Positions 1 through 9,600 of a DNA stretch of 64,000 nucleotides are shown piece after piece. Position 1 is the stretch's first letter; every line of letters begins with the position of its first letter. The DNA is from Vibrio bathopelagicus (GTDB lineage: Bacteria; Pseudomonadota; Gammaproteobacteria; Enterobacterales; Vibrionaceae). The translations under genes and the position numbers were made by a program. The notes under the pieces are model-generated. The model had not been told where the DNA came from and made no database searches. It saw only the letters and a list, made by a program, of their open reading frames with translations. The DNA is taken from contig NZ_CP062501.1 of assembly GCF_014879975.1 (NCBI RefSeq), positions 434,001-498,000 on the forward strand. The letters run 5' to 3'.

Positions 1-145
1 GGTGATAAGCAACTTCAGTCTTATTTACGGGATTTATCGTCATGTCCTTTTTATTCCCTCGTTAAATTGTTTAGTGAGCAACCTCACGATAAGCACAATA
101 TCGATTGTAACATAAAAAACTTAGGCATATATTAAAACCACACAA

Positions 146-157
146 CTGATATATCAG
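146..157. promoter_or_regulatory. Palindrome upstream of first operon
   Basis: CTGATATATCAG is a perfect 12-bp palindrome in the region before the FAD oxidoreductase gene. It looks like a GntR- or TetR-type operator half-pair, but no cognate regulator is visible here. If translation begins at 191, it lies in the 5' untranslated region. Confidence 0.3.
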
Positions 158-190
158 ATGAACATCAGTAATCTATTAGTGAGTTTACAT

Positions 191-1546
191 ATGAAAGATT
201 GGCAAATTATTCGTCGTTTTGAACAGCTTCCAGACCTCCCAGTATTAGCAGAAGTGGACGTATTAGTGATCGGTGGTGGAGCCGCTGGTGTTGCAGCTGC
301 CGAAACCGCAGGCACTTCCGGGCAAGATACATGGCTCATTGAAAAGTATGGCTTTTGTGGTGGTGCTGCTGTAGCCGGCCTTTCCGGCACTATTTGCGGA
401 ATGTATATGGCGAGTGATGTTGAAAATGCTCAGCCTGAACAAGTTGTGTTTGGTTTTACTGAGCGTTTTCGTTCTGAACTCGCCAAACGTGGCGGTGTAA
501 CAGGGCCTCAGCGTTACGGCAAAACCTTTACGGTTACTCACGACCCATTGATTTGGCGTGAAGTAGCAGATGACCTTTTGGAGCAAGCGAATGTCACTAC
601 GTTATTTCATACCGCTGTAACAGGTGTGATTATGGATGAAGACACCTTTAAAGGCGTAGTGATTGAGTCTAACGCTGGGCAAAGCATCATCTTGGCCAAA
701 ATGATTGTTGATGCATCTGGTGATGCTGCGCTGATTGCTCGTGCTGGTATGGATTACTATTTTGGCGATAGAGGTCGCATTCAAAACCCAACGATGTTCT
801 TCCGTGTTGCAGATGTGGATATGGACAAATATCTCGACTATTACGGGGAAGACACTATCTGCCCACCCAAAGTGACAGAGAATATTTTATCTGCCAATGC
901 GAGCGGGAAGTTTGACCTGCCTAGGCATAAGATCTGGATTTTCCCAACCACACGCCCGAATGAGTTGATGGTGAATGCTACGCGGTTGGCTGGCCAAGAT
1001 GGGCGCATGCTAAATGTGATTGACCCTAAGGATTTTACTGAAGCAGAAGTTTTTGGTCGCCGCCAAGTACGTGAATACACCAAATTCTTGAATCAATTCG
1101 TGCCTGGTTGTGAACGTGCTTACGTTGTTGATACCGGGGTTGAAGTTGGAATTCGACAAACTCGTTCTATTGTTGGCGTCGAAATGCTGACTAATGACGA
1201 TGTGGTGAACTGCCGTAAGCGCAGTGATGGAATTTGTCGAACGCCATGGCCTATTGAACTGCACTCAGGGGACAAGCCCAAGCTTCATTGGCTCCTCGAT
1301 GATTACTATGACGTGCCTTACAACACTCTCGTACCTGTTGTGGGCGAGAATATTATTGTAGCGGGGCGCTGTTTGAGTGCTGAGCACGAGGCCTTAGCTT
1401 CTGCCCGAGTCACCGCTCAATGTTTTGAGTATGGGCATGCAGCGGGGATCGCTGTAGTGAAAGCCATTACCGAAAATAAACGTATCCGAGACCTAAAAGG
1501 TCAAGATATTCGCAGTGTCATGATCAACAACGGCAGTGCACTTTAA
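191..1546 (+). CDS. FAD-dependent oxidoreductase (FAD_oxidored family)
   Basis: This is a soluble flavoprotein of about 451 residues with an N-terminal dinucleotide-binding motif (VLVIGGGAAGVAAAETA, residues 24-40). It has the family's Gly/Cys-rich segment (GFCGGAAVAGLSGTICGMY) and a C-terminal FAD-contact block (VAGRCLSAEHEALASARV). These features fit the PF12831-type oxidoreductases often found in carbohydrate or carboxylate catabolic operons. The substrate cannot be read from the sequence. The reading frame is open from an ATG at 158, but the ATG at 191 gives the more usual N-terminus; neither has a strong ribosome site. An enolase-superfamily gene follows after 11 bp and then a BCCT transporter, so it probably oxidises an imported or processed compound in that pathway. 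Confidence 0.8.
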   Translation: MKDWQIIRRFEQLPDLPVLAEVDVLVIGGGAAGVAAAETAGTSGQDTWLIEKYGFCGGAAVAGLSGTICGMYMASDVENAQPEQVVFGFTERFRSELAKRGGVTGPQRYGKTFTVTHDPLIWREVADDLLEQANVTTLFHTAVTGVIMDEDTFKGVVIESNAGQSIILAKMIVDASGDAALIARAGMDYYFGDRGRIQNPTMFFRVADVDMDKYLDYYGEDTICPPKVTENILSANASGKFDLPRHKIWIFPTTRPNELMVNATRLAGQDGRMLNVIDPKDFTEAEVFGRRQVREYTKFLNQFVPGCERAYVVDTGVEVGIRQTRSIVGVEMLTNDDVVNCRKRSDGICRTPWPIELHSGDKPKLHWLLDDYYDVPYNTLVPVVGENIIVAGRCLSAEHEALASARVTAQCFEYGHAAGIAVVKAITENKRIRDLKGQDIRSVMINNGSAL

Positions 1547-1557
1547 GGAGAATAATA

Positions 1558-2682
1558 ATGAAAAATACTGTGATCAAGAGAGTTGAGCTATACGCTGTTG
1601 CTGACCGTGATGCCCCGCCTATTCCTTGGGCGGACAATCAAGAACCCCTACTGTACACCAATAATATTGTTCGAATTATTTGTAACGACGGTACAGAAGG
1701 AGTCGGCGCAACCATTAGTTATACCGAAAATGATTTTGACCGCTGCATCGTGGAAGCAATGCGCACTATCGTTCCTGGCTTGATAGGTAAGAACCCGTTG
1801 ATGACAGAAGAGCTGAATACCTGGTTGCAAGCTCGTTGTTCATGGGGCGGCCTACCAGCTAAATCACCTATTGATATCGCAGCTTGGGACATCAAAGCAA
1901 AAAAAGCCAATATGCCTCTGTATATGTTATTAGGTGGGGCGCGTCATAAAATTCGTTCTTATGCTTCTTCACCTATGTTCGATAGCGTTGAAGAGTATTA
2001 CCCATACATTGATGATTGTATTGAACACGGGTTCACCGCAATCAAGCTTCATTGTTACTGCGTTTATGAGAAAGACGTCAAGCTAGTTAACGCGATTCAA
2101 GAGCGCTACGGTAATAGCGATATTCGCTTTATGCTCGATACGGCAACGTTCTATACGCCTGCTGAAGCAATGAAAATGGCGAAGCTAATGGACGGTTATA
2201 ATTGGGAGTGGCTAGAAGCGCCAGTTTCTGATTATGACTACAAAACTTACCAACGCTTGGTTGATAAAACTGATTTAGAAATTTCTAGCCATGGTAACTG
2301 CCTACTGACTCTTCAAGAAGTAACGTACGCACTGGGCAATGGATTTTGGTCGGATGTACGCCAAGATGCAACGGTTTGTGGTGGTATCACACAATTGAAC
2401 AAGTGTTTCGCAATAGCAGAAGGCCATTCAAAAAATCTAGAAATTCAAAGCATGGGTTATACCATCACACAAGCGGCGAACTTACATGTCGCACTTGCCC
2501 ACCATAACTGCAAGTTCTTTGAACAGTTCTACCCATATGAAAGCTTTGAATTAGCTTCTCATACTCAAATCCGTACAGATAAAGAAGGCTTTGTCCACGC
2601 TCCGGAAGGCAACGGCCTTGGTGTTGATATGGATTGGGACGCAGTTAAAGAAGCTTCCATTTTAAGTTACGTGTTCGAATAA
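1558..2682 (+). CDS. Enolase-superfamily (mandelate racemase/muconate lactonizing-like) enzyme
   Basis: The protein has 374 residues, with an N-terminal capping domain (about 1-125) and a C-terminal barrel. Candidate active-site residues are K163 and H165 (AIKLH motif), metal ligands D194 (LDTA) and E220 (EAP), and N247 where most members have Glu or Asp. Asn as third ligand is known in glucarate dehydratase-like enzymes. The usual catalytic His near the end of the barrel is not evident (IQSMGYT instead). A dehydratase or epimerase acting on a carboxylate is likely, but the substrate is unknown. A strong ribosome site (AAGGAG) overlaps the stop of the upstream FAD oxidoreductase gene, so the two are translationally close and co-transcribed. 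Confidence 0.75.
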   Translation: MKNTVIKRVELYAVADRDAPPIPWADNQEPLLYTNNIVRIICNDGTEGVGATISYTENDFDRCIVEAMRTIVPGLIGKNPLMTEELNTWLQARCSWGGLPAKSPIDIAAWDIKAKKANMPLYMLLGGARHKIRSYASSPMFDSVEEYYPYIDDCIEHGFTAIKLHCYCVYEKDVKLVNAIQERYGNSDIRFMLDTATFYTPAEAMKMAKLMDGYNWEWLEAPVSDYDYKTYQRLVDKTDLEISSHGNCLLTLQEVTYALGNGFWSDVRQDATVCGGITQLNKCFAIAEGHSKNLEIQSMGYTITQAANLHVALAHHNCKFFEQFYPYESFELASHTQIRTDKEGFVHAPEGNGLGVDMDWDAVKEASILSYVFE

Positions 2683-2725
2683 ATTCACGAAATACAAAAA
2701 TTAAAACAATAACGAACCCTACAAT

Positions 2726-2752
2726 CACTTACGCAGCGTTCGGGCGTAAGTG
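2726..2752 (+). other. Intergenic hairpin in the first operon
   Basis: CACTTACGC and GCGTAAGTG form a perfect 9-bp stem with a 9-nt loop between the enolase-family gene and the transporter gene. No T-tract follows, so it is more likely an mRNA processing or stability element than a terminator. Confidence 0.4.
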
Positions 2753-2778
2753 TTCACACAACATTATGGATAAGAATA

Positions 2779-4389
2779 ATGAAAGGACTAGAACGAACTA
2801 ACCTCGACCAAATGGCCATTGCGGTTTCTTTGGTTATCGTTGCTGCAGTATCACTCTTTTTTTTAAGTGATACAGAAAATGCGATTAGTATTGCAAATAA
2901 TATATTTACCCTGATTGCCTATAACTTTGGAACCCCCATTCTTTGGTATGCCTTTGGGTTAGTAATCATCGCCGCTTTTTTCATATGCTCAAAATACGGC
3001 CATATTCGTATGGGTAATGAGAAGCCGGAGTTTTCCACTTTTGCCTATATCACCATGATGGCACTGGCTGGCGTAGGCTCTGGAACAGTATATTGGGCAT
3101 TTTTAGAGTGGTCTTACTACATCAAAACGCCACCTTTCAATATTGCAGCAGATTCTATCGAAGCCACAGAATGGGCTGTAACTTATAGCTTGCATCACTG
3201 GGGAATTACAGCTTGGGCTATTTACGCCATCACAGCGATCCCTGTCATGTACTCATTCTATATCCGCAAAAACAATTCATTGAAAATCAGCGACATTGTG
3301 AGGTCGATGATTAAAAATCCGACGCTTGCCAAAGTAGTCGGTCGAGTGATTGACATTACTTACCCTATTGCAATCGTGTTTGGTTTGATCATCGTTTTAG
3401 CGTTAGGGGTGCCAATTATTTCGGCTGCTGTATCGCTACTGTTTGGCATTGAAAATACCTTGATTTTGAAACTGTCGATGGTAGCGGTTGTTGCCTTACT
3501 ACTGACGTTGAGCTCATTTTTAGGCATTGAGAAAGGGATGCAAAAAATCAGCAGCTTTGGTACCTATTTTGTCGTTGGCTTAGCAATCTACTTACTTGTT
3601 TTTGGGCCTACTCAGTTTATTTTAGAAAACACCAGTTCTTCTATCGCGATCTGGGCACAGAACTTCATCAAGATGAGCTTATACACAGACGCCATTCAAC
3701 AATCGAAATTTCCTCAATCTTGGACTGCTTATTTCTGGGCATACTGGATGATTTTCATTCCCTTGATGTGTGTGTTTGTAACTAAGGTTTCGAAAGGTCG
3801 TACTATCCGCGAAGTTATTGTTTGCATGATAGGTGGCGGGACGGCAGGCATTGCTGCACTCTTCTCGATTGTTGGATCATTCATGATGAAAACTCAATTG
3901 GATGGTAAAGTTGAAATCAGCAAAATGGTGGCAGAAGGTAATGCAAGCCAAGCGATTGTTAACTCGTTAAATACTTTACCAATGTCATCGCTTATCTTGG
4001 TGGTATTTATCATCTCGACGTTCTTATTGTTGGTCACGACAATGGATGGCAGTGTGTTTACGGTTTCTTGTAATACTCAAAAGAAATTGGATGAGCACGC
4101 TAATCCATCAATCCCACTAAAAATATTTTGGTGTTTGATTATTGTCGCTATTCCTGCGGTGTTCATCAGTGTCGATGCGCCGGTTTCTTCGATGCAGTCA
4201 GCTATCTTGATTTTTGCTCTGCCAATACTACTCTTGACTAGCTTTATGCTGATGAAAATGTTCGGCTATATGCGTGAAGATTATGGTCACTTAAGCGCAG
4301 AAGAAATCAAGGCAATGCATGTTATTGATAATGAAGTTGCCGTGATTGAGACTCCTGAAGAGGTCGAATCACAACCTGTGACTAACTAA
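2779..4389 (+). CDS. BCCT-family transporter, CaiT-like
   Basis: This 536-residue integral membrane protein has about 12 hydrophobic segments and belongs to the betaine/carnitine/choline transporter family. The segment GNEKPEFSTFAY followed by EWSYYIKTPPF (about 79-120) closely resembles the corresponding part of the carnitine/gamma-butyrobetaine exchanger CaiT. The substrate-binding Trp box is present (W315, W320, W323 in SWTAYFWAYWM). It lacks long charged tails, although the last 40 residues are acidic and cytoplasmic. Its position downstream of an FAD oxidoreductase and an enolase-superfamily enzyme suggests it imports, or exchanges, the substrate of that pathway, possibly a quaternary-ammonium or related zwitterion. 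The substrate is inferred, not shown. Confidence 0.87.
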   Translation: MKGLERTNLDQMAIAVSLVIVAAVSLFFLSDTENAISIANNIFTLIAYNFGTPILWYAFGLVIIAAFFICSKYGHIRMGNEKPEFSTFAYITMMALAGVGSGTVYWAFLEWSYYIKTPPFNIAADSIEATEWAVTYSLHHWGITAWAIYAITAIPVMYSFYIRKNNSLKISDIVRSMIKNPTLAKVVGRVIDITYPIAIVFGLIIVLALGVPIISAAVSLLFGIENTLILKLSMVAVVALLLTLSSFLGIEKGMQKISSFGTYFVVGLAIYLLVFGPTQFILENTSSSIAIWAQNFIKMSLYTDAIQQSKFPQSWTAYFWAYWMIFIPLMCVFVTKVSKGRTIREVIVCMIGGGTAGIAALFSIVGSFMMKTQLDGKVEISKMVAEGNASQAIVNSLNTLPMSSLILVVFIISTFLLLVTTMDGSVFTVSCNTQKKLDEHANPSIPLKIFWCLIIVAIPAVFISVDAPVSSMQSAILIFALPILLLTSFMLMKMFGYMREDYGHLSAEEIKAMHVIDNEVAVIETPEEVESQPVTN

Positions 4390-4407
4390 TATTAGTTGTA
4401 AAAAATA

Positions 4408-4439
4408 AGCCACACTCATTGAGTGTGGCTATTTGTTTG
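4408..4439 (+). terminator. Rho-independent terminator after BCCT gene
   Basis: A 10-bp stem (AGCCACACTC/GAGTGTGGCT, loop ATT) is followed by ATTTGTTTG, 19 bp past the transporter stop codon. It closes the first operon. Confidence 0.75.
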
Positions 4440-4534
4440 CCGATTGTGTTTCGATTTCGAGACTGATAAATACTATTTTAAGTTGCTATTAATTTACAAT
4501 GTAAACCCGAGCTATATAAGGCGTGAGCGCCAAA

Positions 4535-5596
4535 TTAGTGTCCGCCGATCACCTTGTCACCACTTGGGTAAGCTTTTGAACCCAGTACATGACCGTCTAC
4601 TTCTTTACCATAGTAACCTTGGTGGTTGTGGTAACGCTTAGCATTGCCTGCAACATCACCCTTGTATCGTGGGTCTTGTGGGCGTTCATGGCTGTTGACG
4701 AAAGCTGCCACATCCCATGCATCCTGAATTGAAAGCTGTTGGCTCTTTCCAAGCGGCATGTTTTCGTAAATGAAATAAGCCGCTGTGTTTATACGGTGCA
4801 TTCCAGCGCCCCAGTTAAACGCGTTTTCGCCCCACAATGGTGGGAAGTAAGAGCGACCATCAGCTCCTTTAATGCCTTCGCCATTTTGACCATGACACGT
4901 TTGACAGCTGGTTTGGTAAACCTTTTCACCACGCGCTATTGACGGCCCTTGTTCAGGGTTAGCAATCTTAGGGTAGCCACGGCCTGCCAACTTGCTGCGG
5001 TCATCGATTGGGTATTTGCTTAACAGCTCTTCAGGTAGAGGGAAGCTTTCAGCTTTACCACCGACTTGTAAGTCAGCATCGCTAATCTCAGGAACCGGCG
5101 TGTCTTGCATGCCGTTCTTGTCTAAGATACCGCCCATCGCCAACCAGTAGGAATAAGCCGTCAGTGCGACCATCTCTTTTGAATCCACTGCTGGTGGCAG
5201 GCCATTCATTGAATAGGTGAAACAGCCTTGAATACGCTCTGCGTAGCTGTTTACCTTGTCGTTTTTCTTACGGTAAGCAGGGTAGGCCATGTATGCGCCC
5301 CAAAGCGGTGCTGCATTGGGCTTCATGCCCGCTTGCATGTGGCAGTTGACACAGTTTTGTTCATTGCCAACGAACGTACCGCGCATCTGTTGTGAGTCAA
5401 CAAACAGTGAATAGCCCAATTTAACTTTGTCGCCAAATTCCCCAGAAGGGATATCGACCAAGTCTCGTGGCACCAGATACTTGTTATCTTGAGGTTTCTC
5501 GACCGCTGGTAGTTCGGTTTGGCGATCGGGTAACTCACCTTCGGCATAAGCGATTCCAGAGGCAAGGGTTGCGGTAATTAAAAGTAATGTTTTCAT
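4535..5596 (-). CDS. tsdA: Thiosulfate dehydrogenase TsdA (dihaem cytochrome c)
   Basis: This is a 353-residue periplasmic protein with a signal peptide (cleavage near 18, AYA/EG). It has two haem-binding motifs, CVNCH (82-86) and CQTCH (231-235). The conserved block RIQGCFTYSMNG carries Cys125, which matches the Cys axial haem ligand of TsdA enzymes. M280 in ENMPLG is a candidate Met ligand for the second haem. TsdA enzymes interconvert thiosulfate and tetrathionate (2 S2O3 to S4O6 plus 2 electrons); some work mainly as tetrathionate reductases. The gene starts 9 bp after the stop of the cytochrome c4-like tsdB, its usual partner, and both lie next to a complete tetrathionate reductase locus. 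Confidence 0.88.
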   Translation of the reverse strand: MKTLLLITATLASGIAYAEGELPDRQTELPAVEKPQDNKYLVPRDLVDIPSGEFGDKVKLGYSLFVDSQQMRGTFVGNEQNCVNCHMQAGMKPNAAPLWGAYMAYPAYRKKNDKVNSYAERIQGCFTYSMNGLPPAVDSKEMVALTAYSYWLAMGGILDKNGMQDTPVPEISDADLQVGGKAESFPLPEELLSKYPIDDRSKLAGRGYPKIANPEQGPSIARGEKVYQTSCQTCHGQNGEGIKGADGRSYFPPLWGENAFNWGAGMHRINTAAYFIYENMPLGKSQQLSIQDAWDVAAFVNSHERPQDPRYKGDVAGNAKRYHNHQGYYGKEVDGHVLGSKAYPSGDKVIGGH

Positions 5597-5605
5597 GCGA
5601 GCCCT

Positions 5606-6247
5606 TTAGTATCGGAAAGATGCGAAGTAGTAAGACAGGTTCTTGATCTCATCGTCGGTCAACTTGCCGGCGATATTGCCCATCATGTTCAAATCATCAC
5701 CCTTGCGAGTGCCGCTTTTCCAAGCGTTGAGCTGCGCTTGAATGTAGTCGGCGTGCTGGCTTGCTAGGCGAGGGAACTTATCTACGCCCATGCCACTTGG
5801 CCCATGACAAGTTGCACAAGCTGGAATGTTTCTATCCCAATCGCCTTGGAATACAAGCTTACGATAAGGGTTACCAATATCAGCTTGTGAGCCGCGCTGT
5901 TCTAAATCGCTGAATTCGTATGAAGGTAATGAAGCGAAGTATTCTGCAACCTCACGGCGAATAGCAGGATCAGACACTCCATCCGCCATGCCCTTCATGA
6001 TCGCGCTTTGACGCTCGCCACTAGAGAATAAGACCAGTTGATCTTCGAGGTAGTCAGCATTGAGCCCTGCAAGCATTGGGGCGATGTTTGGCATGCCTTT
6101 CCCGTCGGCTTGGTGGCAACCACTGCAGGTTTCCGCGGCTTCTGGCATTGGATTAGGCGCTGCTTGTGCAAAACCGGATAAAGAAAGGCTTCCTAAAGCA
6201 GCGATGCAAAGCGTGAGAGTTTGAGTTTTTATATTCAGCTTAATCAT
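5606..6247 (-). CDS. tsdB: TsdB, dihaem cytochrome c4 electron acceptor
   Basis: The protein has 213 residues with a signal peptide (AQA/AP near residue 29). Two cytochrome c domains in tandem carry CSGCH (41-45) and CATCH (144-148), giving a typical c4 architecture of about 20 kDa after processing. In tsdBA operons this protein takes electrons from TsdA and passes them to the respiratory chain. It is the first gene of the pair. An 18-bp sequence identical to one upstream of ttrB lies about 66 bp before its ATG (centre near 6313), suggesting common control with tetrathionate reductase. A generic cytochrome c4 role is the alternative, but the adjacency to tsdA makes TsdB the better reading. 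Confidence 0.85.
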   Translation of the reverse strand: MIKLNIKTQTLTLCIAALGSLSLSGFAQAAPNPMPEAAETCSGCHQADGKGMPNIAPMLAGLNADYLEDQLVLFSSGERQSAIMKGMADGVSDPAIRREVAEYFASLPSYEFSDLEQRGSQADIGNPYRKLVFQGDWDRNIPACATCHGPSGMGVDKFPRLASQHADYIQAQLNAWKSGTRKGDDLNMMGNIAGKLTDDEIKNLSYYFASFRY

Positions 6248-6303
6248 GAGGCGTCGCTATTGGTTGTAATGCACGCATTTTCGGCATAATTGAGTACTTA
6301 CGC

Positions 6304-6321
6304 TATTGTGGATTTCCACAT
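6304..6321 (-). promoter_or_regulatory. Candidate TtrR operator upstream of tsdB
   Basis: TATTGTGGATTTCCACAT contains inverted half-sites TGTGGA and TCCACA separated by 2 bp. The same 18 bases recur at 11839-11856 upstream of ttrB, in the same orientation and at nearly the same distance from the start codon (about 66 and 75 bp). Two exact copies in front of the two sulfur-oxyanion operons strongly suggest a shared regulator. Assigning it to TtrR is inference from context. Confidence 0.65.
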
Positions 6322-6575
6322 TAATTCACTTGGAACTTGAGGTAAGTCTCACATTAATAGCCTCAATCGTCATGGTGGTATTTAGTGAGTCCCAAAAAGC
6401 TGATTCAAATCGCCGTTAACGAAATGCAAGGGAGCTGCCATGTTTGCCTTGGCCTAACGGCTTGTTAAGGTTCTTTTATGGCACCGATTGTATAAGCATA
6501 GCCGCTTTATGGAGACTGGCTAAAAATTGTGGCGTAGTGAAGACTGGCTGATTGCTTGGGGTAGGGCTGCCGTTC

Positions 6576-6614
6576 GAAAAACAGAGCAACCTCGAAGGAC
6601 GAAGTTGCTCTGTT
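6576..6614 (-). terminator. Terminator of ttrBCA
   Basis: AACAGAGCAAC and GTTGCTCTGTT form an 11-bp stem. On the minus strand the hairpin is followed by a run of T (TTTTTCG). It lies about 70 bp after the ttrA stop. Confidence 0.75.
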
Positions 6615-6684
6615 GTGTTCCTAGTTACGAATGAGTAGGGACATGGTTGGACAAGTGCTTAAGTGAGATCTTACGGAGTTTAAA

Positions 6685-9600
6685 TTAAACTTTGTAGATC
6701 TTAGCGGGAAGCGCTTGCCTTGCTGCTGCGCCCACAACCCAATCGAGCATGACGCCTTTTCCTTCTCTTGTAGGGTCAATTAATCCAATATCATTGATAT
6801 TAACGCCATCGTTTGACTTCATCTTCACTGGTTGTTGTGTGTCACCGATCCAGTGTGCTCGTTCACCGAGCTCTTTGTGGCCAAAGCCATGCTCAAAGCC
6901 CAATGTTCCCTGTTTGATGCCATCAATGACCATCGCCAGCGCGTGTGTGGTTGAACTTGGCGTTTCAATGGCAAACACGTCACCGGTTTTGATGCCTGCT
7001 GAAGAGGCGTCTTGTGGGTGAATGTACACCGGATTCACACCTTTGATTGATTCCAAACGTGGCGATAAGTTAGACACCGCACTGTGAATATTGGACTTAA
7101 AGTTAGTCAGGGTAAATGGCCACTCTTTTGCTGGGAACTGCTCTGATAAAGGTGTGCCGTCTACCAGCTTTTGTGGGTACCATGTCGGGCAACCCATGTA
7201 CTGCTCGCCACTGATGGTGTTGCGAGAAGTACCGAGCTTTTCATTCCAGATTGCCAATGGTTTGGTCCATTTGTACTTCATGGTTTCATTGGTGTAGGCA
7301 TTGGTTGCGTCTTCAAAACGACCGCCACGTGCGAAGATATACGCCACTTTGAGCATCTCTTCTGGCTTGAGCGTTTTGTTCATCACAGGTACAAGGCGTT
7401 CTAGACCAGACCATACTATGTCTTCCGCGTCTACATTGGGTACGCCACCTTTCACGAATGCTAAGTTAGCCGCTGAGCGTAGATAGAAATCTTCAGCGCT
7501 ATGAATACCGTACCAGTTGCCTTGGTTATCTTTAATAGCGTTGTCACCAAAGCCACCTAAGCCGAGTGTTTTCGCTACATCAATAAAGAAGTTCTCAAGG
7601 TTAATGGCACGCCCGTCTTGAGTGCGTGAGGTTTTAGGTTCAATAATTGGCCAGCGAGCAGTGATCGCCTTAGTCGCGACGCCATGCCACGGTGTCGCCA
7701 TGCCCCAACTCTCGTAGGTCACTGTGTCTGGCACTAGGTAATCCGATAGTGCCGTGGTTTCGTTGATGAAGGCATCGATAGAGACGATCAAACCAAGTTG
7801 TTTTGGATCCTTTAGCTTCTCGCCTAGTAGGTTGTCTAACCCCGGAACACCATAAAGTGGGTTCGCCATGTGGTTGATCCATGCTTTTGCGCGATATGGG
7901 TATCCATCAATCGCAGCTGATAAATGCTCGGTCAAAAGCGGTGCAGATATTGGGTACCAAGGCGCGCGAGTCGGATAGGGTGATTCACCGGCAGCAACAC
8001 GGCGTTTGTATTCGCTAGTTTTTTGATACGGGAATTTGCTACGAGACAAGAACACGCCTTGAGGCTTAGTTTTGCCCTTGAACTTGGTAAAGTCGTAACG
8101 TGGACCAGCAACAGAAGTTGGGTAGCCACCCGCTTTCGCCATCGCTCCACCTTTTGCGTTGATGTTACCGATTAGCGCGTTCAGCATTAGGATAGAGAAC
8201 GAATTGTAGAAACCATTGGTGTGCATGTTGCCACCGTGAGTATCCACCACTGCTTTTGTACCATAGCTGGTGAAACGTTTCGCTAGCGCAATAATCTGAT
8301 CTTGTGGGATTTCACATTGCTCACTGTAGTAAGCAAGGTCGTATTTGAAGGCTTCTTCTTTCAATCGTTGTAGAGAAGACTTAACACGGACGGTTTGACC
8401 ATCAATTTCTACGTCTTGAGCGACAAACAACGCCGCTTCATCGACCTGAATACTTGGTGTTAGTAGTGACGTTGTCACATCAAGTGCGATAAATCCATCA
8501 TCGTCAGATAGCGGTTCACCCGTTTCTAGCAAACCAATATCCGATGCACGAAGCATACGCCCGTTTTGTGGGTGGCTTTCGTCGCTGATCACGAGGTGAG
8601 ATGCATTACACCAGTGCGTGGTGCCGGCTTTCTGCATTGCTTGCGCGCTTGGGCGAGACAAGAAGTCGTGATTGTAGCGCTGGTTCTCGATGATCCATTG
8701 GATCATACCCAATACTAATGCTGAATCGGTGCCCGGTTTGATCGGAAGCCAGTTGTTGCGATCGCCCGCGGCAAGGCTTGATGAACCTGCAGGAAGGCTT
8801 GGTGTCACAATGGTGTAGCTCAGTTTTCCATTGGTACGAGCCTCTGCCAGTTGTCTTGCTTGGCGCTTAAACGGGTTACCCGCTTGAGCCGGAGACATAC
8901 CGATGAAAAGGATGAACTCTGCGTTGTTGAAGTCAGGCTTTAAGTGCGAGAACTTGTCTAGATCATTCATTATCGCGCCTGAACCTGCGCGGAACGCGTA
9001 GCCACAGTAAGAGCCGTGGTGGCCAAAGTTGCGAGTGCCGTAGCTGTTAAACGCAAAGCGCTTCAAGATGTCATCACGGCCTTCATTACCCGCATTAGTC
9101 ACTAATAGTTGGTTGGCTTTTGGTCCGTATTCAGGGTTGTTCGGATCGAGTGGTGTTTCGATGTCACGAATCGATCGTAAGCCTTCGACTTCACCTTCTC
9201 CGAACAAGTCACCACCTTCGGTGATCTCAGAGATAAGCTGCTCGTAACTGATTGGTTCCCACTTTCCCTCACCACGCTTACCAACACGTTTGAGTGGTTG
9301 AGTGATTCGGTATGGGCTGTTTTGAATCTCTAACATGCCGTTACCACGGGCGCAGGCTGTCGAGCGATTATTTATGCCTGATTCACCAGACAAGCCAATG
9401 TAGGCGTCTTTTACCGGTGTTTTAAACGGGATTTGCTGATCACTTGATAACGGGTGATACGGGTTACCTGAGATACGTAAGATCTCGTCGTTGCGATTAT
9501 CGATACGTACACGCAAGCCACACAGTGTCCAGCATCCGAAACACATTGATGGTGCCACGCGTTGATTTGGATTCGGCGAGATCTTACCTTGTTCATCGAC

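Larger units (their letters stand above)
6248..6684. other. Intergenic region between tsdB and ttrA
   Basis: This 437-bp stretch holds the candidate operator at 6304-6321, the presumed tsdBA promoter and the ttrBCA terminator at 6576-6614. The segment from about 6350 to 6570 shows no ORF with a ribosome site and no other clear structure. Confidence 0.6.

Noticed and set aside
263..1264. Several minus-strand ORFs opposite the FAD oxidoreductase gene
   Set aside because: All are shadows of the conserved + strand gene and lack start signals.
4423..4641. Small + strand ORF overlapping the end of tsdA
   Set aside because: It starts inside the BCCT terminator, has no ribosome site and lies antisense to a well-supported gene.
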